NCBI GenBank assembly: GCA_019925105.1
Contig: JAHGAU010000001.1
Span: forward strand, 2,976,001-3,040,000
Direction of reading: 5' to 3'
Length of the DNA: 64,000 nucleotides
Source of the DNA: Niebla homalea
Taxonomy: Eukaryota; Ascomycota; Lecanoromycetes; Lecanorales; Ramalinaceae
Part shown: positions 48,087 through 59,019 of the stretch, in pieces
Layout of the letters: the number at the start of each line of letters is the position of its first letter
Numbering within the stretch: position 1 is the stretch's first letter
Position numbers and translations under genes: made by a program
Notes under the pieces: model-generated
The model's input: only the letters and a program-made list of their open reading frames with translations
Databases searched by the model: none
What the model was told of the DNA's origin: nothing

Positions 48087-49774
48087 TCACTTGAACGACT
48101 TCGCACAGCGATAACTCTCCGCCTTTCCCGTATCCCCTTTGCCATCATACCTCGCCACCTCCGGCCACGGACACAAGATGCGATCAACACTAGGCCCCAA
48201 TGGTGGTCCACCCGCACTCGGTGGCCCCGCTGCCGCCAGCCTGTCTGGTGCAATTCCCTCCTCCACCCATTTCACCAAGGGTCCAAACGCGTCGGTCGGC
48301 ACAGGCCCAGCGAGGGGGTAACAGTGGCCCGCCCCGGGCGCCAGAAAGAGCCGATAGAAATCTTTGACAGCGCCCTTCCCGCCCGTCGTCTTGGAGACCT
48401 GTTGATAGTAATCGACCGTCCCCTCGGAGAAGACGATGTCATCCGCCAACCCCTGCCAGGTTATCATCTTCCCTCCTGCGGCCTTGAAGGCCGAGAGGTC
48501 GGGGTTGTTGATCCCGATGATGGAGTCGTATTGTGACTTTGCTTGGGCGAAGAGCTGGCGGAACTTGGAGTAGGTGATGGTGGAGGTGTCATAGGAAGGG
48601 TTGGCTTCGAGGAAGAGCTTGATCCAGGCGTCGGGGACTTGGAAGGGGAGGCCCACCGTTTTGCCCTCCGGTGTGACTGTGGTGTTGGCAGTGACGAGGA
48701 AGTCGGTCCCGGCGTTGAGCCCGTACCAGAGACGTTGGCCGCGGGCGGATCTGGGACCGTCGAGGATCATCTGGACGATTTTGGCGGTTTGGGATGTGAT
48801 CTTGATCTGCAACTTCAGTGTCAACCGGAAAGCGTCAGAAATTGGATTGATGATTGTTCACAACTCACATCGCCACCCGGACATGTTACGCTCGTGCCGA
48901 CTAATTCAGCCGGATCGAATCGGCAGGCATCGAGGTTACCAATCACGCCATCCGTCACTCCGTCGAGCGCGTCACATTTCTTCACCGCTGCACCTATGAA
49001 GGCATTATATTCGCACTGACTAGGGAAATAACCCTCGTTGTTCATGACCACCTGCGGCCACTCATCCGCGGTGATGAGACTGGGCCAGTTGATGGTTGGA
49101 GCAGCCGCGAGAATGCCGTCAAAGTCATCTGGAAAGAGTTGCGCCTCTGCGAGACCCTCCCTTCCTCCGGTGGAGCAACCACTCCAGTAGGAATACGCAG
49201 CTTCCTTGCCATAGAAGCTTTTGATCACCGCCTTGCCTACAATGGCCATATCGTGCAGACTGCGAGAAGCATAGTTGGTCAAGAGCCCGATGTTTGGCTT
49301 GCCGTCCGGCCCCAACGCCCAAGAGGAGGGATCAAAGAAATTGTCTTCATGCCCGCCATCAGTGCGAGAGGCCGCGTAATTGCCAGCCGCTGCTCGAGAG
49401 AGTTGGACCTCGCCGAAGGAGGTCGCCCAGCCGCCACCGCCGGTGGCTTGGAAGCGGCCATTCCATGTGGTCAGCGGGAGAAAGAGCTGCACGAGAACGC
49501 GGTCATTCACGCCTGGATGGGTGAGGAAGACGCTGACGTTGCACACATTGAGGCCAGATACGGTGTCCAAGAAGAAAGGTGGAAGAGGGGGAGAGGAGTA
49601 GTCGTGCACTTCAGCTCCACTGATTGAAAGGACCGTGGCTCCGGGCACTTCAGGGGCGGCGATGTTGGCACATGAAGAGGAAGAGTTGGTGAAATTGTTC
49701 GCCGTCACCAGATCAATCAAGAGCAAGGCGGATGCGCCGATGCATGAAATGAGTTGAGGGATTCGTTTCGCCAT
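48087..49774 (-). CDS. Secreted tannase/feruloyl esterase family hydrolase
   Basis: Two exons, 49774-48869 and 48806-48087, give 541 aa; the 62-nt intron (GTGAGT..CAG) is phase 0, with an alternative acceptor 6 nt earlier. Residues 1-25 form a signal peptide ending LVTA. The tannase-family CS-D-HC arrangement is seen: WSGCSTGGREG with Cys200 and Ser201, an Asp in LADDIVFSEG and the pair in GAGHCYP. Many Cys residues suggest further disulfides, and the segment with CDALDGVTDGVIGN is typical for the calcium-binding region. Such enzymes cleave gallate, ferulate or other aromatic esters outside the cell. Its location between the PKS and the FAD oxidase suggests an acyl-ester substrate from the pathway, but it could also be an unrelated carbohydrate-active enzyme. 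Confidence 0.9.
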
Positions 49775-50665
49775 CTCGTTGCAATTCTCACTGGAGATTT
49801 CCGAGTCTGTTTGATCCTGAACGTCTGTCTCTGTCGAGTCTATTATTTATGGACTCATGCTGGCAATTTAAATATGCAAACATGGTTATCCACGTGTTTG
49901 ACAACACGGGCCAAGTATTTCGCCCAGCCTGCGGGCAGAATATACATCGGACTTTGAGTTCCTCCATTTACGTTTCTTGATGTAGTGAATCTCAACACTA
50001 GGCCTCATCCCGTGATCGAGAACGTCATCTTGCTCCCCACAAGGATCACAATGCAGTCTAAATCTACCCGCTTGGCATCCGAATGAAGAGATCGAGGAAA
50101 AGTAAGCAGAATCAATCCAACATAGAATTCTACCAACGGAAGTGAGATTGAAGATGCAAGATCTCCGACTCCGAGGGTAAGCTTACATCCTAGCGCAGCG
50201 GTCAAACTGGGGATCTAAGAAGACATCCGTCTATAGAGACTGTTCTGGCCGTACATGGTTCTTCTCAAGAGTTACTCCGGCCTGCGTCGATCTTAGACCG
50301 CTTGGGACTACCTCAAGAAATAGCAATCTCTACGAAAGACCGACTCCCCACTGGTATAGGGGATCACGACACTGCTGGCAGTGTCACGACGATCACCACA
50401 GTTTTCCATTTTCAATGGGGACTGTACAAGGGTAAAAAGGGATGAAAACGCGGTTGAGGTCACTGGCTCTGATGGCTGCGAGGTTTGTGAGATGGCCAAG
50501 CAATTTGAGCAGGTATGGACGTCTTAAATCAACCTCAAAGCTATAATTTGGACGTCGAGAGTGGCACGTCATTGCCACAGCGAACTTGACCGACATCCCG
50601 CTTCCTCAGACCCAACTTCCAGACGCTGCAAGTCTAGATACAAGGAAGACCGCCTTCAATGTCTT
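49775..50665. other. Intergenic region
   Basis: About 890 bp between two minus-strand genes. It should contain the promoter of the tannase-family gene. No supportable gene is seen. Confidence 0.55.
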
Positions 50666-52218
50666 CTATCCCAATGGGACCGGGTTGTAAAAGCTAAACA
50701 CCTGCTTCGGATCCCACTTTTTCTTCAATGGCGAAAGTCTAGCTAGCTTCTTTGATGTGTACCAAACATTCGGTCCCTCATCTCCATGGGCAAAGCCCAA
50801 GTAGACTGCAGCAGGGCTGAACCCACTCACAGCCTGCAACTTTGTGCGTGCGGCTTGCGAGAAGGCGTCGACGTTCTTGTCGAGGTCGGGGTTGCCCGCT
50901 GTGTAGTAGCTCTCCAGTTGTCTGTGCAGCAAGAAAAGTCAGAGATGGCATAGCACGCAAATACGAGTGCACGAGAAAGAAAAAAAACCTACACGTGCGC
51001 CTTGATCTCCCGGTACGGATAGGCTGTGTCATCGTCATTCACAGCCAACACCTTTTGCTGCGGCCAGCGATGGATGACGAAGCTGGTGCGAATGTTGGGA
51101 TATTGAGCATTGCGTTGGGACAGCTCAGCGAAGAAAGAGACCAGCGTGGGCACGTCTGTCTGCTTTAAGCCGACACTGTAGGCATTGACGTATTGCCCCT
51201 TATTACACACCCCTGCGTCCATGCCGAAGTAGGCGGTGCTGTCAATGTCCTTCCAAGCCACCATCTGGATCTGCTGCTGCACCGGTTTGAGATCGATGAA
51301 AGGTTGGAGGTATTTCATGCCTTCGTCTTGAGGGCCGAAATAATTGGCATTGATGATGAAGCCGGATTGATTGACAGCCGCCGAGTAGCCCACGGCAAAA
51401 TTGACAGCCAGTAGCTCCGGCATGCCTGCATCGTACGACTTCAAGATGTCAAAAATCGACTCGGCCACGTTGCCCGCGAATTGGAAATTCGTCTGCAGCA
51501 CCTGACCCCCGTTGGTTGCGTCAAAGACCTGATATGTTGCCGAGAGCACGATGCCGAAGTTCTGGCCGGCGCCCCGTAATGCCCAGAAGAGATCTGCATT
51601 CTCGGTCTTGGACACGGTGATGGCATCCCCCTTCGCGGTGACCAGCCTCACAGATTGCAACGTATCGATGAGTAAGCCGCGATGGCCCTGAAACACCGAG
51701 ACCCCAGCTCCCAGGGTCGAACCCACAATGTTGACGCACGTAGCGGTCCCCACCTGGAATTCCTTGCCCGCCGCATACAGCGTGGGGATCGCATCATCGA
51801 AGCTGGCCGCTCCGCCCACGGTGAGGAGGTCCTTCCCCGCATCCAGCTGGACGGATTTGAAATTGCCCAAGTCGATGTCGAGACCGTACTTCACGTTCGC
51901 GAGCGTGATGGATGTGCCGAACCCGCCGCCGGTGGCGAGGAAGGAAATCCCCACTTTCGCGGCGATTTTGACGATGATCTTCATATCAGACTCTGTGGCT
52001 GGCTTGATCGCTCCCAAGTAATTCGGGGCCTCGTGTGTGGTCCATCGTTGTGCGACGGCGGGGTCGTTTGGTCTGTATATCGCTGTTTTGGGGGACACGC
52101 TCGATGCAAACATGGAATGGATATCGGGCGTCGCGGCGGCAGTGGCGACGCCGACGATGGCCGATAGGGTGCAAACCAATTGGGTGACAAGACCCATGCT
52201 GCGGGGGAGGATGTACAT
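50666..52218 (-). CDS. FAD-linked oxidoreductase, berberine-bridge/PCMH type, secreted
   Basis: Two exons, 52218-50993 and 50921-50666, give 493 aa; the 71-nt intron (GTAGGT..CAG) interrupts a Val codon. The start is the ATG giving MYILPRSMG; the upstream open frame has no earlier ATG. The N-terminus is a signal peptide ending VATAAA. The FAD_binding_4 domain shows FLATGGGFGTS (95-105 region), VGGAASFDDA, GTATCVNIVG and LRGAGQNFGIV. The C-terminal BBE segment ends WDPKQVFSFYNP. The His that usually binds FAD covalently in this motif (GGH) is Phe100 here. The Cys of the second attachment motif (TCVNIVG) is present. Relatives in polyketide clusters (for example AzaL or Sol5 types) oxidise alcohols or ring carbons. 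It fits as a tailoring oxidase. Confidence 0.88.
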
Positions 52219-53144
52219 GATGATAATAAGACTGAGCACCTGTGCGGAGAGAGCTTCGGAGATATGCGAGCTGGCAGATGACAGGACACTTAGGTATCTC
52301 TGCACACTAGCAAGATCTCTCACTGCAGAAGATCGGATGCAAGATCTCTAGAATATGCAGGAACGAGACATCTCCTTATACATGGGAATGCAAGGCCAAG
52401 TACATGAACCTTTTCCCCTTTATCAAAACAAACGTCTCCAAGCTGTTCACAGTGCTACTACGCCTGCCCCGGCTTACGCCACCCTCGTCTTCCAAGGCTC
52501 ACTACGAACGCCAACGGAGTAAGAAAGAAAGAACGAACGAGAGAAAAGAGAAGCAAGATCGTCAAGCCCCAATTCTAACCTTTCGCTAGCAGCCAACGCG
52601 GCTGGGCAGTGAATGAGAATGAGATGTGTAAGAGTGACAGAGTGAGTGTGTGTAAGAGAGAGAAGAGAATATTATCGTCAATCACCCAACCCCCCCAAAA
52701 TCCTGCTCACAACAACCAAGCCCCAAAGCCAAGTGATCAAGTGGCCCGACTGCAATTACAGCGTTTAGCTTTTTTCTAAATCGTTCGTGCAAGGAGAAAA
52801 AAAAAGAACGGAGGCACGTGGTAAGATCGAATCCCGCAACTTCAAAGTCCGGGAAACGGTTGGATGGGATGGGATGGGATGGGCTGGGAGGGATCACTTC
52901 TTCCCAACCCAGAAAAGACCGGTTCGGAATAAATGGAGTATCTAGGTCACATATACTAGAATAATCTATAATATTTGACAGGGCGGGCGGGCGTACGCAT
53001 GGTCCGCGCCACACAGCCACGTGGTGGTTCAGATCAGCCGCGTTCCTTCAATCGTAATTGATAATTAATATGTCCGAACGAAAAACCAAACAGTTCAGTC
53101 GGGTCTGACGCTTGCATTCCCCTTTCCCATCCCGGAATAATCGT

Positions 53145-53275
53145 TGTTATTATTATTATTATTGTTATCATCGCTCCTCCCACTCGTCGCAAAGAACTCC
53201 GGAAGCAACTTTGCTACTACCTTTACATCTTACGGAATTATGTTGTACAACAACAACAATAATAATAATAATAAT
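53145..53275. repeat. Pair of complementary trinucleotide microsatellites
   Basis: An ATT run at about 53145-53163 and a CAA/AAT run at about 53248-53275 are complementary in sequence and about 85 bp apart, so they could fold back on each other. Confidence 0.8.
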
Positions 53276-53520
53276 CGTACACCACTTCAGGGGAAACGCG
53301 TTCCTCCGGCGTGAATAACCTAAGGTACGAGCCGCACAGTTGTAAGGGGGCGCAGCTACCCCTATGTTTGTACCTAACCTTATCTATTCTCGGGATGGAG
53401 TATTGGAAACTCCGGGGTTTCAGGGACGGACGGCGACGGGGTTTACCTACCTAGACCCCGATGATCATCCTACCTTTCTCTGTGATGTACGTACGTACGT
53501 TCGGCCTTTTGGGGAGGAGG

Positions 53521-53574
53521 GCGCAGGCACGGGCACAGGCACAGGCACAGACATAGGCACAGGCACAGGCACAG
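53521..53574. repeat. GGCACA hexanucleotide repeat
   Basis: About eight imperfect copies of GGCACA/GGCACG lie between 53521 and 53574, interrupted once by GACATA. In a shadow frame the repeat would read Gly-Thr, but I see no gene around it. Confidence 0.85.
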
Positions 53575-54390
53575 GTCTTGCCGCAGGAGGTCTGCTTGTT
53601 GGCCAATGAATCGGGGGAAGTCAGCTTGGCTCGTAAACGGGCCTTGACTTCCATTCTGCCTCAGGCTTGGATTGCGAGCACACCGAGGGAACAAGTTGAG
53701 CATGTAAGGCCCCGGGCTGTGGAGGAAATTCTCCATAGTTGGCTCTGGCATCTAGTGTGTAGGTTTGCGAGATTTGGGGAGCACCGAATGACGGGCGCAT
53801 GCTGGCTTTTACATCTGTCTCGAGGGAGGAGCGGGCGGGGAGGGAAAATTCCAACCCGCAAAAGGTGTGATGACTGAGGGGTTGGTTTTGCGGTTGCAGA
53901 GATCCATCCGCCTCCTTCGACACGAAGACTTTTGTGGTATTGAATGGGGTGGTTGGAGAGAGGGGGGAGAAAGAATCTACGCAAGGGTTTTGGGGGATGT
54001 TTGGGAGCTCAAGCCCCTCGTCGTGGGGGTTTTAGGAGAGGTCAAATAAGTAGCTTAGGTGGGGATGGGGATGGTAGTGATGTTCTAGGAGTGTACTTTG
54101 GAGGGGAGATCTGGGGGAGATGGGAGATTTGGAGCAGCGATCGTCTGTGCTTGTTTGTTATTTGGGCATTCATGTCTTGGTGAGCTGGTGAGGTATATGT
54201 CTAGGCCAGCATCACAAGCAAATATGTGGGTGCAGACATGGCTCGAGTAGCATACGTCTTCGGGTTTTTCTGCCATGTCTATGGGTGTACATCTATCTGA
54301 CGAGGCTCAAAGTCGAGCGCGTGGTGGATCTGGACGCGCTCCAGTCCGCTCTAATTCTAATGCGTCAATGAAAAAGATGGCCAATGTGTA

Positions 54391-56668
54391 TCAAGGCTTA
54401 CCTACCTGCTCATGCCCAATGACCTCCCGATCCAGACTCCGCCTCGACATCTCCATCGAATTCTGCCCGGCTTGGGTCAGGTCCCCATCCACCACCCTCT
54501 CCTTCAACCCTTCCTTCATCTCCTCATCATTTCCCACCTCCTTCTTCCTCAAATCCTTCCACCCCATGAAATAACTCAACACCAGCGCCACTAACGCCAT
54601 CGGCGCCGCCAGATAGTAGATCCGACCTAAGCTCTTCGCGTACGCGACTAGTACCCCTTCCAATAATTCCGGGCGCACTACTTTTCGGAAATCGGTTGCA
54701 CCAGCCGCAATGACGGCTGGCGCGCTGACGGCCGGGGCGTATCGGGGCAATTCGGTTTTGAGACTGTTGGTGAGGATCGTTTGGGCGAAGACCACCATGA
54801 TGGCACCGCCGAACATTTGGGAGAAGACGAAGAGGCACATGCCGATGGGGACTTGCGGAGCGGGCAGGGTGGATTGGATCACAAGGATGGGCTGTGTTAT
54901 TGAGGAAGGGGAAAGGTTTCATGGTCAGAAGTGGTCATCATTTGAGGCAAGGAGAAAATTGACGATGAAGGGGGCAACTTTCAGGGTAAAAGGGAGGACT
55001 CGAACGTACCATGGACATTGCCAAGCCACGCGACACACCCAGTAGGATTTGAAAGCCTACCCATTTACCGATCGAGGTGGCTGGCGAGAGGAGTGATAGG
55101 ATACCACATGATATGGCGTTGAGGACCCCACCAGAGAGCATGAATGGTAAGTAGTAGCCGAAAGTTTGGACTAGGTCAATGTTAGCGGGCCATCCTCAAG
55201 GTTCAGTGCTGTATTGACGGACCCATCCTGCCAGCAATCATTGTCGTGACCATCTGTGGCAGTATATTCGCCAGGATATCAACACCGCTGATCAACGGTC
55301 TTTTGCCCAAGACCACCTGGAAGTATATGGGCAGATAGTAGGCAGTCACGAAGACCGTCCCAGCGAAGAAGAGATTCTGCGAACAGCTGGACCAGACCCC
55401 GCGATCCTTCAGGATGGAAAGTGGGATCATCGCATTGTCTCCCTTGTAGTAATTCCATGCAAGCCAGATGATGAATGCGACACCAGAGCCCCAGAATAGG
55501 CAGACAACGACATTGCTGTTCCAGGCAAATTGATTTCCACCGTACTGCAATGCCAGAAAGAACATGACTGATGCCGAGGCGAAGATTCCAAACCCAATGA
55601 GATCGAACTCGGAAAGCAGATTGCGTGCTACAACTCTCCAGTGTGGCTTGACGATCTTGTCTGGTATGTGTAGCAAGATGAAAACGAGAGCTACTGGCCC
55701 GCCGGCCGGAAGATTGATGTAGAAGCCTGTGGTACCCCCTCAATTAGGACCGGCCGGTACAATGTGATGTGCAGCAACTTACACCAGCGCCAGGTGGCAT
55801 ATTCCGTGATGGCTCCGCCGAGCAATGGACCGAATGCGATTCCAAGCATGCTCACTACGGTCCTATGTTAGGCGATCCGTCAGGATCAGGCCGGATTTGA
55901 TGACTCACATGCCATTAGTATTCCCAGCAAGGCTTGATTGTGGGTCAGCACGTGGAGTCTTGCCGTCGATCATGACGGGTAGCCTACCTGGCTGTCTGTG
56001 CGGAGGAATGCAAGAGTTGAAGATGGTCAGAGCTCCATTCATCAAGCCTGAACCTCCCAGTCCAGCAATAGCACGACCAACGATCAGCATCTTGGACGAG
56101 CTGGCGACACCACAGAGTAGCGACCCTAGTTCGAAGAGGAACAGAAATGACAGAAACGCTTTCTGGAGAGGCACCGAGTGAGCAGGCAGAAGATTCGCTT
56201 GCAGAAGAAAAGCAGACCTTGGAGTTGAGGCGCATGTAAATGCGGCCTGTCAGTGGTTGGAGGGCGGCATTGGCGAGAGAGTAGGCACTGGCGTACCACC
56301 CAACATCCAGAAGTGAGTGGAAGTCGTTAGTGATGTACGGTATAGCCTGTTGAGAGCATCAGCGAGGATATCGGCTTAGAAGTAGATAGGGTCCAATAGC
56401 AGGGACGAACCGTGGCAAGAATGGTGACGTCGAGCATCATGAGGAAGTAAACAAGGGTGATGCATCCTAGTACAAGGGCGAGTTTGACGCCAGTCACATA
56501 TTCCTCCTCCCCCGGCGGCTTTCCCACACTATCAGGTGTGATGGCGACTCCTCTCTCCGCCAGCTGAACCTTTTCTGGATTAGAACTCCAGGAATCGGCA
56601 GCGTTATGTGCAGCTGAGGGAAGATGGATATCCGTGGCCACCAGGCTGTCTACCACTGGCGGATCCAT
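54391..56668 (-). CDS. MFS drug/metabolite exporter (DHA2 type, about 14 TM helices)
   Basis: Eight exons fit on the minus strand: 56668-56411, 56346-56218, 56162-55988, 55932-55909, 55854-55783, 55726-55223, 55170-55010 and 54891-54391, giving 607 aa with phase kept at every junction. Exon 4 is only 24 nt. The N-terminus (1-65) is hydrophilic. Family motifs are LDVTILAT in helix 1, WYASAYSLANAALQPLTGRIY (helix 2 and loop), GRAIAGLGGSGLMNG, and motif C-like GIAFGPLLGGAI with WRWCFYINLP after it. These are typical of 14-helix drug:H+ antiporters found in fungal metabolite clusters. It should export the cluster product or protect the producer at the plasma membrane. It diverges from the acyltransferase gene. 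Confidence 0.92.
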
Positions 56669-57648
56669 GATATAAGATATTAGGGAGAAGAGGTGATTTT
56701 AGGGAAAGGTTGAGACCAAGCGACATCACAAAAGAATGATAGCAGAGGGAAAAACTCAAGTGAGTGAAAGGTTGACGATTCATGCAAGGCATCGCAGGGC
56801 AAGCACGGCTGGTCTTCTTGCTTGGACTGTAACTCAACGGTGTAATCAGAGCCGAGGCGGATTGAAGTTGAGCCGATAATGCACTTATAGATGCCTTGGA
56901 CCATTAGCGTACGAAAACGAAACATTTCTTTAGAAAAGGGCATCAATGTTGATATTAAGCCTCTCAGGCTGATATTAACCTTCTCAGGCTGAGTGAGGAG
57001 AGACTCGAGACATTCGGGACATTTCCAAAGACGCAAATTGTACCGATCGTGGTATCAGCATCTGTCAGTGGCGAGGGCAGTTGGCAGAGACATGAAAGGA
57101 TCCTAAGGATCTGGTGATCCGGGAATAAGGAGTTGCATGACTAAGCAGTCGCTGGAACTAATATCCGAAGTGGACTTTTTTGCTTTTCTTTTCTTCCTCC
57201 ATCATCATTGCTCCTTGCGACTGCTTAAGCATCAGTACATTCACTGTCACAGATCTCCTGCAATGCCTATGCACCATCTGGTCAAGGCATCATATCGGTA
57301 CACAATTGAGAAACCTTCCGCTATGCATGCGAGATTCGGTGTTGTTGATACGTTGATTAAACCACCGGGTCTCGGAGTTTTTATTCCTGAAGCGACGGCT
57401 GCTTACTTACCATAATTCCATAGATCTCCAGAGATATTCATCTTTCGGGGTCATCTACGATGAAGTCGAAGAAGTGACATTGATCATGTATTCGTCGTCT
57501 AGGTATCCACCTCCAGTTTAACATCTCTGCTCTGTACTTGCTATTTGACCATCTCATCTCTTGTGCTGCCTTTCCTGTGGCAAGAAGCTCTTGCACAACC
57601 TCCATCACATAACCTCTCAGTCTATCCTATCTCGTTCAGTTGCTAACA
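56669..57648. promoter_or_regulatory. Divergent control region between exporter and acyltransferase
   Basis: About 980 bp contain both promoters. An imperfect 20-bp tandem repeat (GATATTAAGCCTCTCAGGCT and a two-base variant) lies at 56951-56990. No gene is seen. Confidence 0.5.
56951..56990. repeat. Two-copy 20-bp tandem repeat
   Basis: Copies at 56951-56970 and 56971-56990 differ at two positions. The repeat lies in the divergent exporter/acyltransferase promoter region. Confidence 0.9.
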
Positions 57649-59019
57649 ATGCAGGATCAATCACGCCTTCAAGATGTCATGGGTCAATACCCTCAACTGA
57701 AGACGTACAACCATGGGACTGCACTGTTTGCGCTTCGCGATGATACATCTCGCCAAGCTGTCGCAGAAGCTATCGAGGCTGCAGCGGCCAAGATAGTCGC
57801 CAAAATCCCATGGCTTGCCGAGCAGGTTGTCCACACTGGCAAGACTGAGGGCTCTACAGGCCAGTATGGCTTGGCTCCCTGGCCTTCTGACGCCCCACCA
57901 AATACCCTCGTGCGCGTCAAGGACTGCTCCGACATCTGTCCTAGTCATGACGAGATCCTCAAGGCCAAAGGCCCGGCATTCCTGTTCAACGGTGCAGAAA
58001 TCTGCCCAGTGCCCGGCTTTCCAATGACATACGATGAAGCCAAAATTGGGCCCGCGCCAGCTGTCATCATTCAACTCAATCACATCAGAGGCGGCTATCT
58101 CTTGACCTTTTCTAATCAGCACAATGTCATGGACGGTACCGGAATGTTCCAGGTCATTGGCCTGCTTGCCAGCATCATGAGTGGTGCCGATATTCCCCCA
58201 TCCGCGGTTGAGCAGGGTAATCGAGACCGGAAAACGGTCATCCCTTTATTTGAGCCCCATGAGCCAATGCGCGACCACAGCCACCTTCTTGCGCCTCCGC
58301 CATCGCAATCGCCCTCGCCTCCTCCTACACCTCCGAAGGCACCAGCGACGTGGAACTATTTTCGCTTCCTGAAATCCAGCATCCCAAAGATCAAAGCTAT
58401 GGCTACTGATCCGGATGGCTATGACGCCTCCGTGCCATTCATTTCGAGTAATGACGCCGTCTCTGCCTTCTATTGGAAGCGACTGGCTACGAATCGTGTG
58501 CTCAATGGCCAAGCCCCGACCGCAATGTCCAAATTCTCACGTGCTATTGATTCCCGAACAGCGATGGGTATCTCCACCGAGTACATGGGCCAGATGGTCT
58601 ACTTCTCCGCTACTTGGTTTACCTTCCAAGACCTTGTGGATCTCCCGCTATCGACCATTGCATCAAAAATGCGCAAGAATCTCAACGAGGTGAACAATGA
58701 GTGGTCGGTTCGCAGCTACGCCACTTTCATTGCTGGCATTCCAGACAAGACGAAGCTGCTGTATGGCGGCCCATTCAATCGTTTTACCGATATTGCCTCT
58801 TCATCCATGGCCCAAGCGTCCTTGGTTCTTAAATTCGGCATCCTTGGGGAGCCGGAGTTGATCAGACGGCCTAACCTAGCACCCATTCCTGGAACGCTGT
58901 ACTTCTACCCTCCAGAGGCCTCGGGTGACCTCAATTTGCTAGTATGCTTAGGTCAGCAGGATTTGGAGGCCATGAAGGCAGATGCTGAGTGGGGTCCATG
59001 TGTCGACTTCATCGGATAG
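57649..59019 (+). CDS. HxxxD acyltransferase (BAHD/trichothecene 3-O-acetyltransferase-like)
   Basis: A single exon encodes 456 aa from ATG 57649; the frame extends a few codons further upstream but without an ATG. The catalytic motif HNVMD occurs at residues 158-162 inside SNQHNVMDGTG, exactly as in the family. NDAVSAFYWKRL and the end of the protein also fit. A Pro/Ser-rich loop lies near residues 215-235. The second family motif, DFGWG, is not clear; the sequence at that position reads KFGILGEPE. By family it transfers an acyl group from CoA to a hydroxyl or amine in the cytosol. In azaphilone clusters such enzymes (AzaD, MrPigD) acylate the C4 hydroxyl, which fits the setting but is inference. 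Confidence 0.9.
   Translation: MQDQSRLQDVMGQYPQLKTYNHGTALFALRDDTSRQAVAEAIEAAAAKIVAKIPWLAEQVVHTGKTEGSTGQYGLAPWPSDAPPNTLVRVKDCSDICPSHDEILKAKGPAFLFNGAEICPVPGFPMTYDEAKIGPAPAVIIQLNHIRGGYLLTFSNQHNVMDGTGMFQVIGLLASIMSGADIPPSAVEQGNRDRKTVIPLFEPHEPMRDHSHLLAPPPSQSPSPPPTPPKAPATWNYFRFLKSSIPKIKAMATDPDGYDASVPFISSNDAVSAFYWKRLATNRVLNGQAPTAMSKFSRAIDSRTAMGISTEYMGQMVYFSATWFTFQDLVDLPLSTIASKMRKNLNEVNNEWSVRSYATFIAGIPDKTKLLYGGPFNRFTDIASSSMAQASLVLKFGILGEPELIRRPNLAPIPGTLYFYPPEASGDLNLLVCLGQQDLEAMKADAEWGPCVDFIG

Larger units (their letters stand above)
52219..54390. other. Long intergenic region rich in simple repeats
   Basis: About 2.2 kb with the promoter of the FAD oxidase on the left and the end of the exporter gene on the right. 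It holds GGGAT repeats (52863-52890), ATT and CAA/AAT microsatellites and a GGCACA-type minisatellite. No gene with recognisable motifs is seen. Confidence 0.55.

Noticed and set aside
53364..53609. Frame with Gly-Thr repeats
   Set aside because: It is produced by the GGCACA hexanucleotide repeat and has no other coding support.
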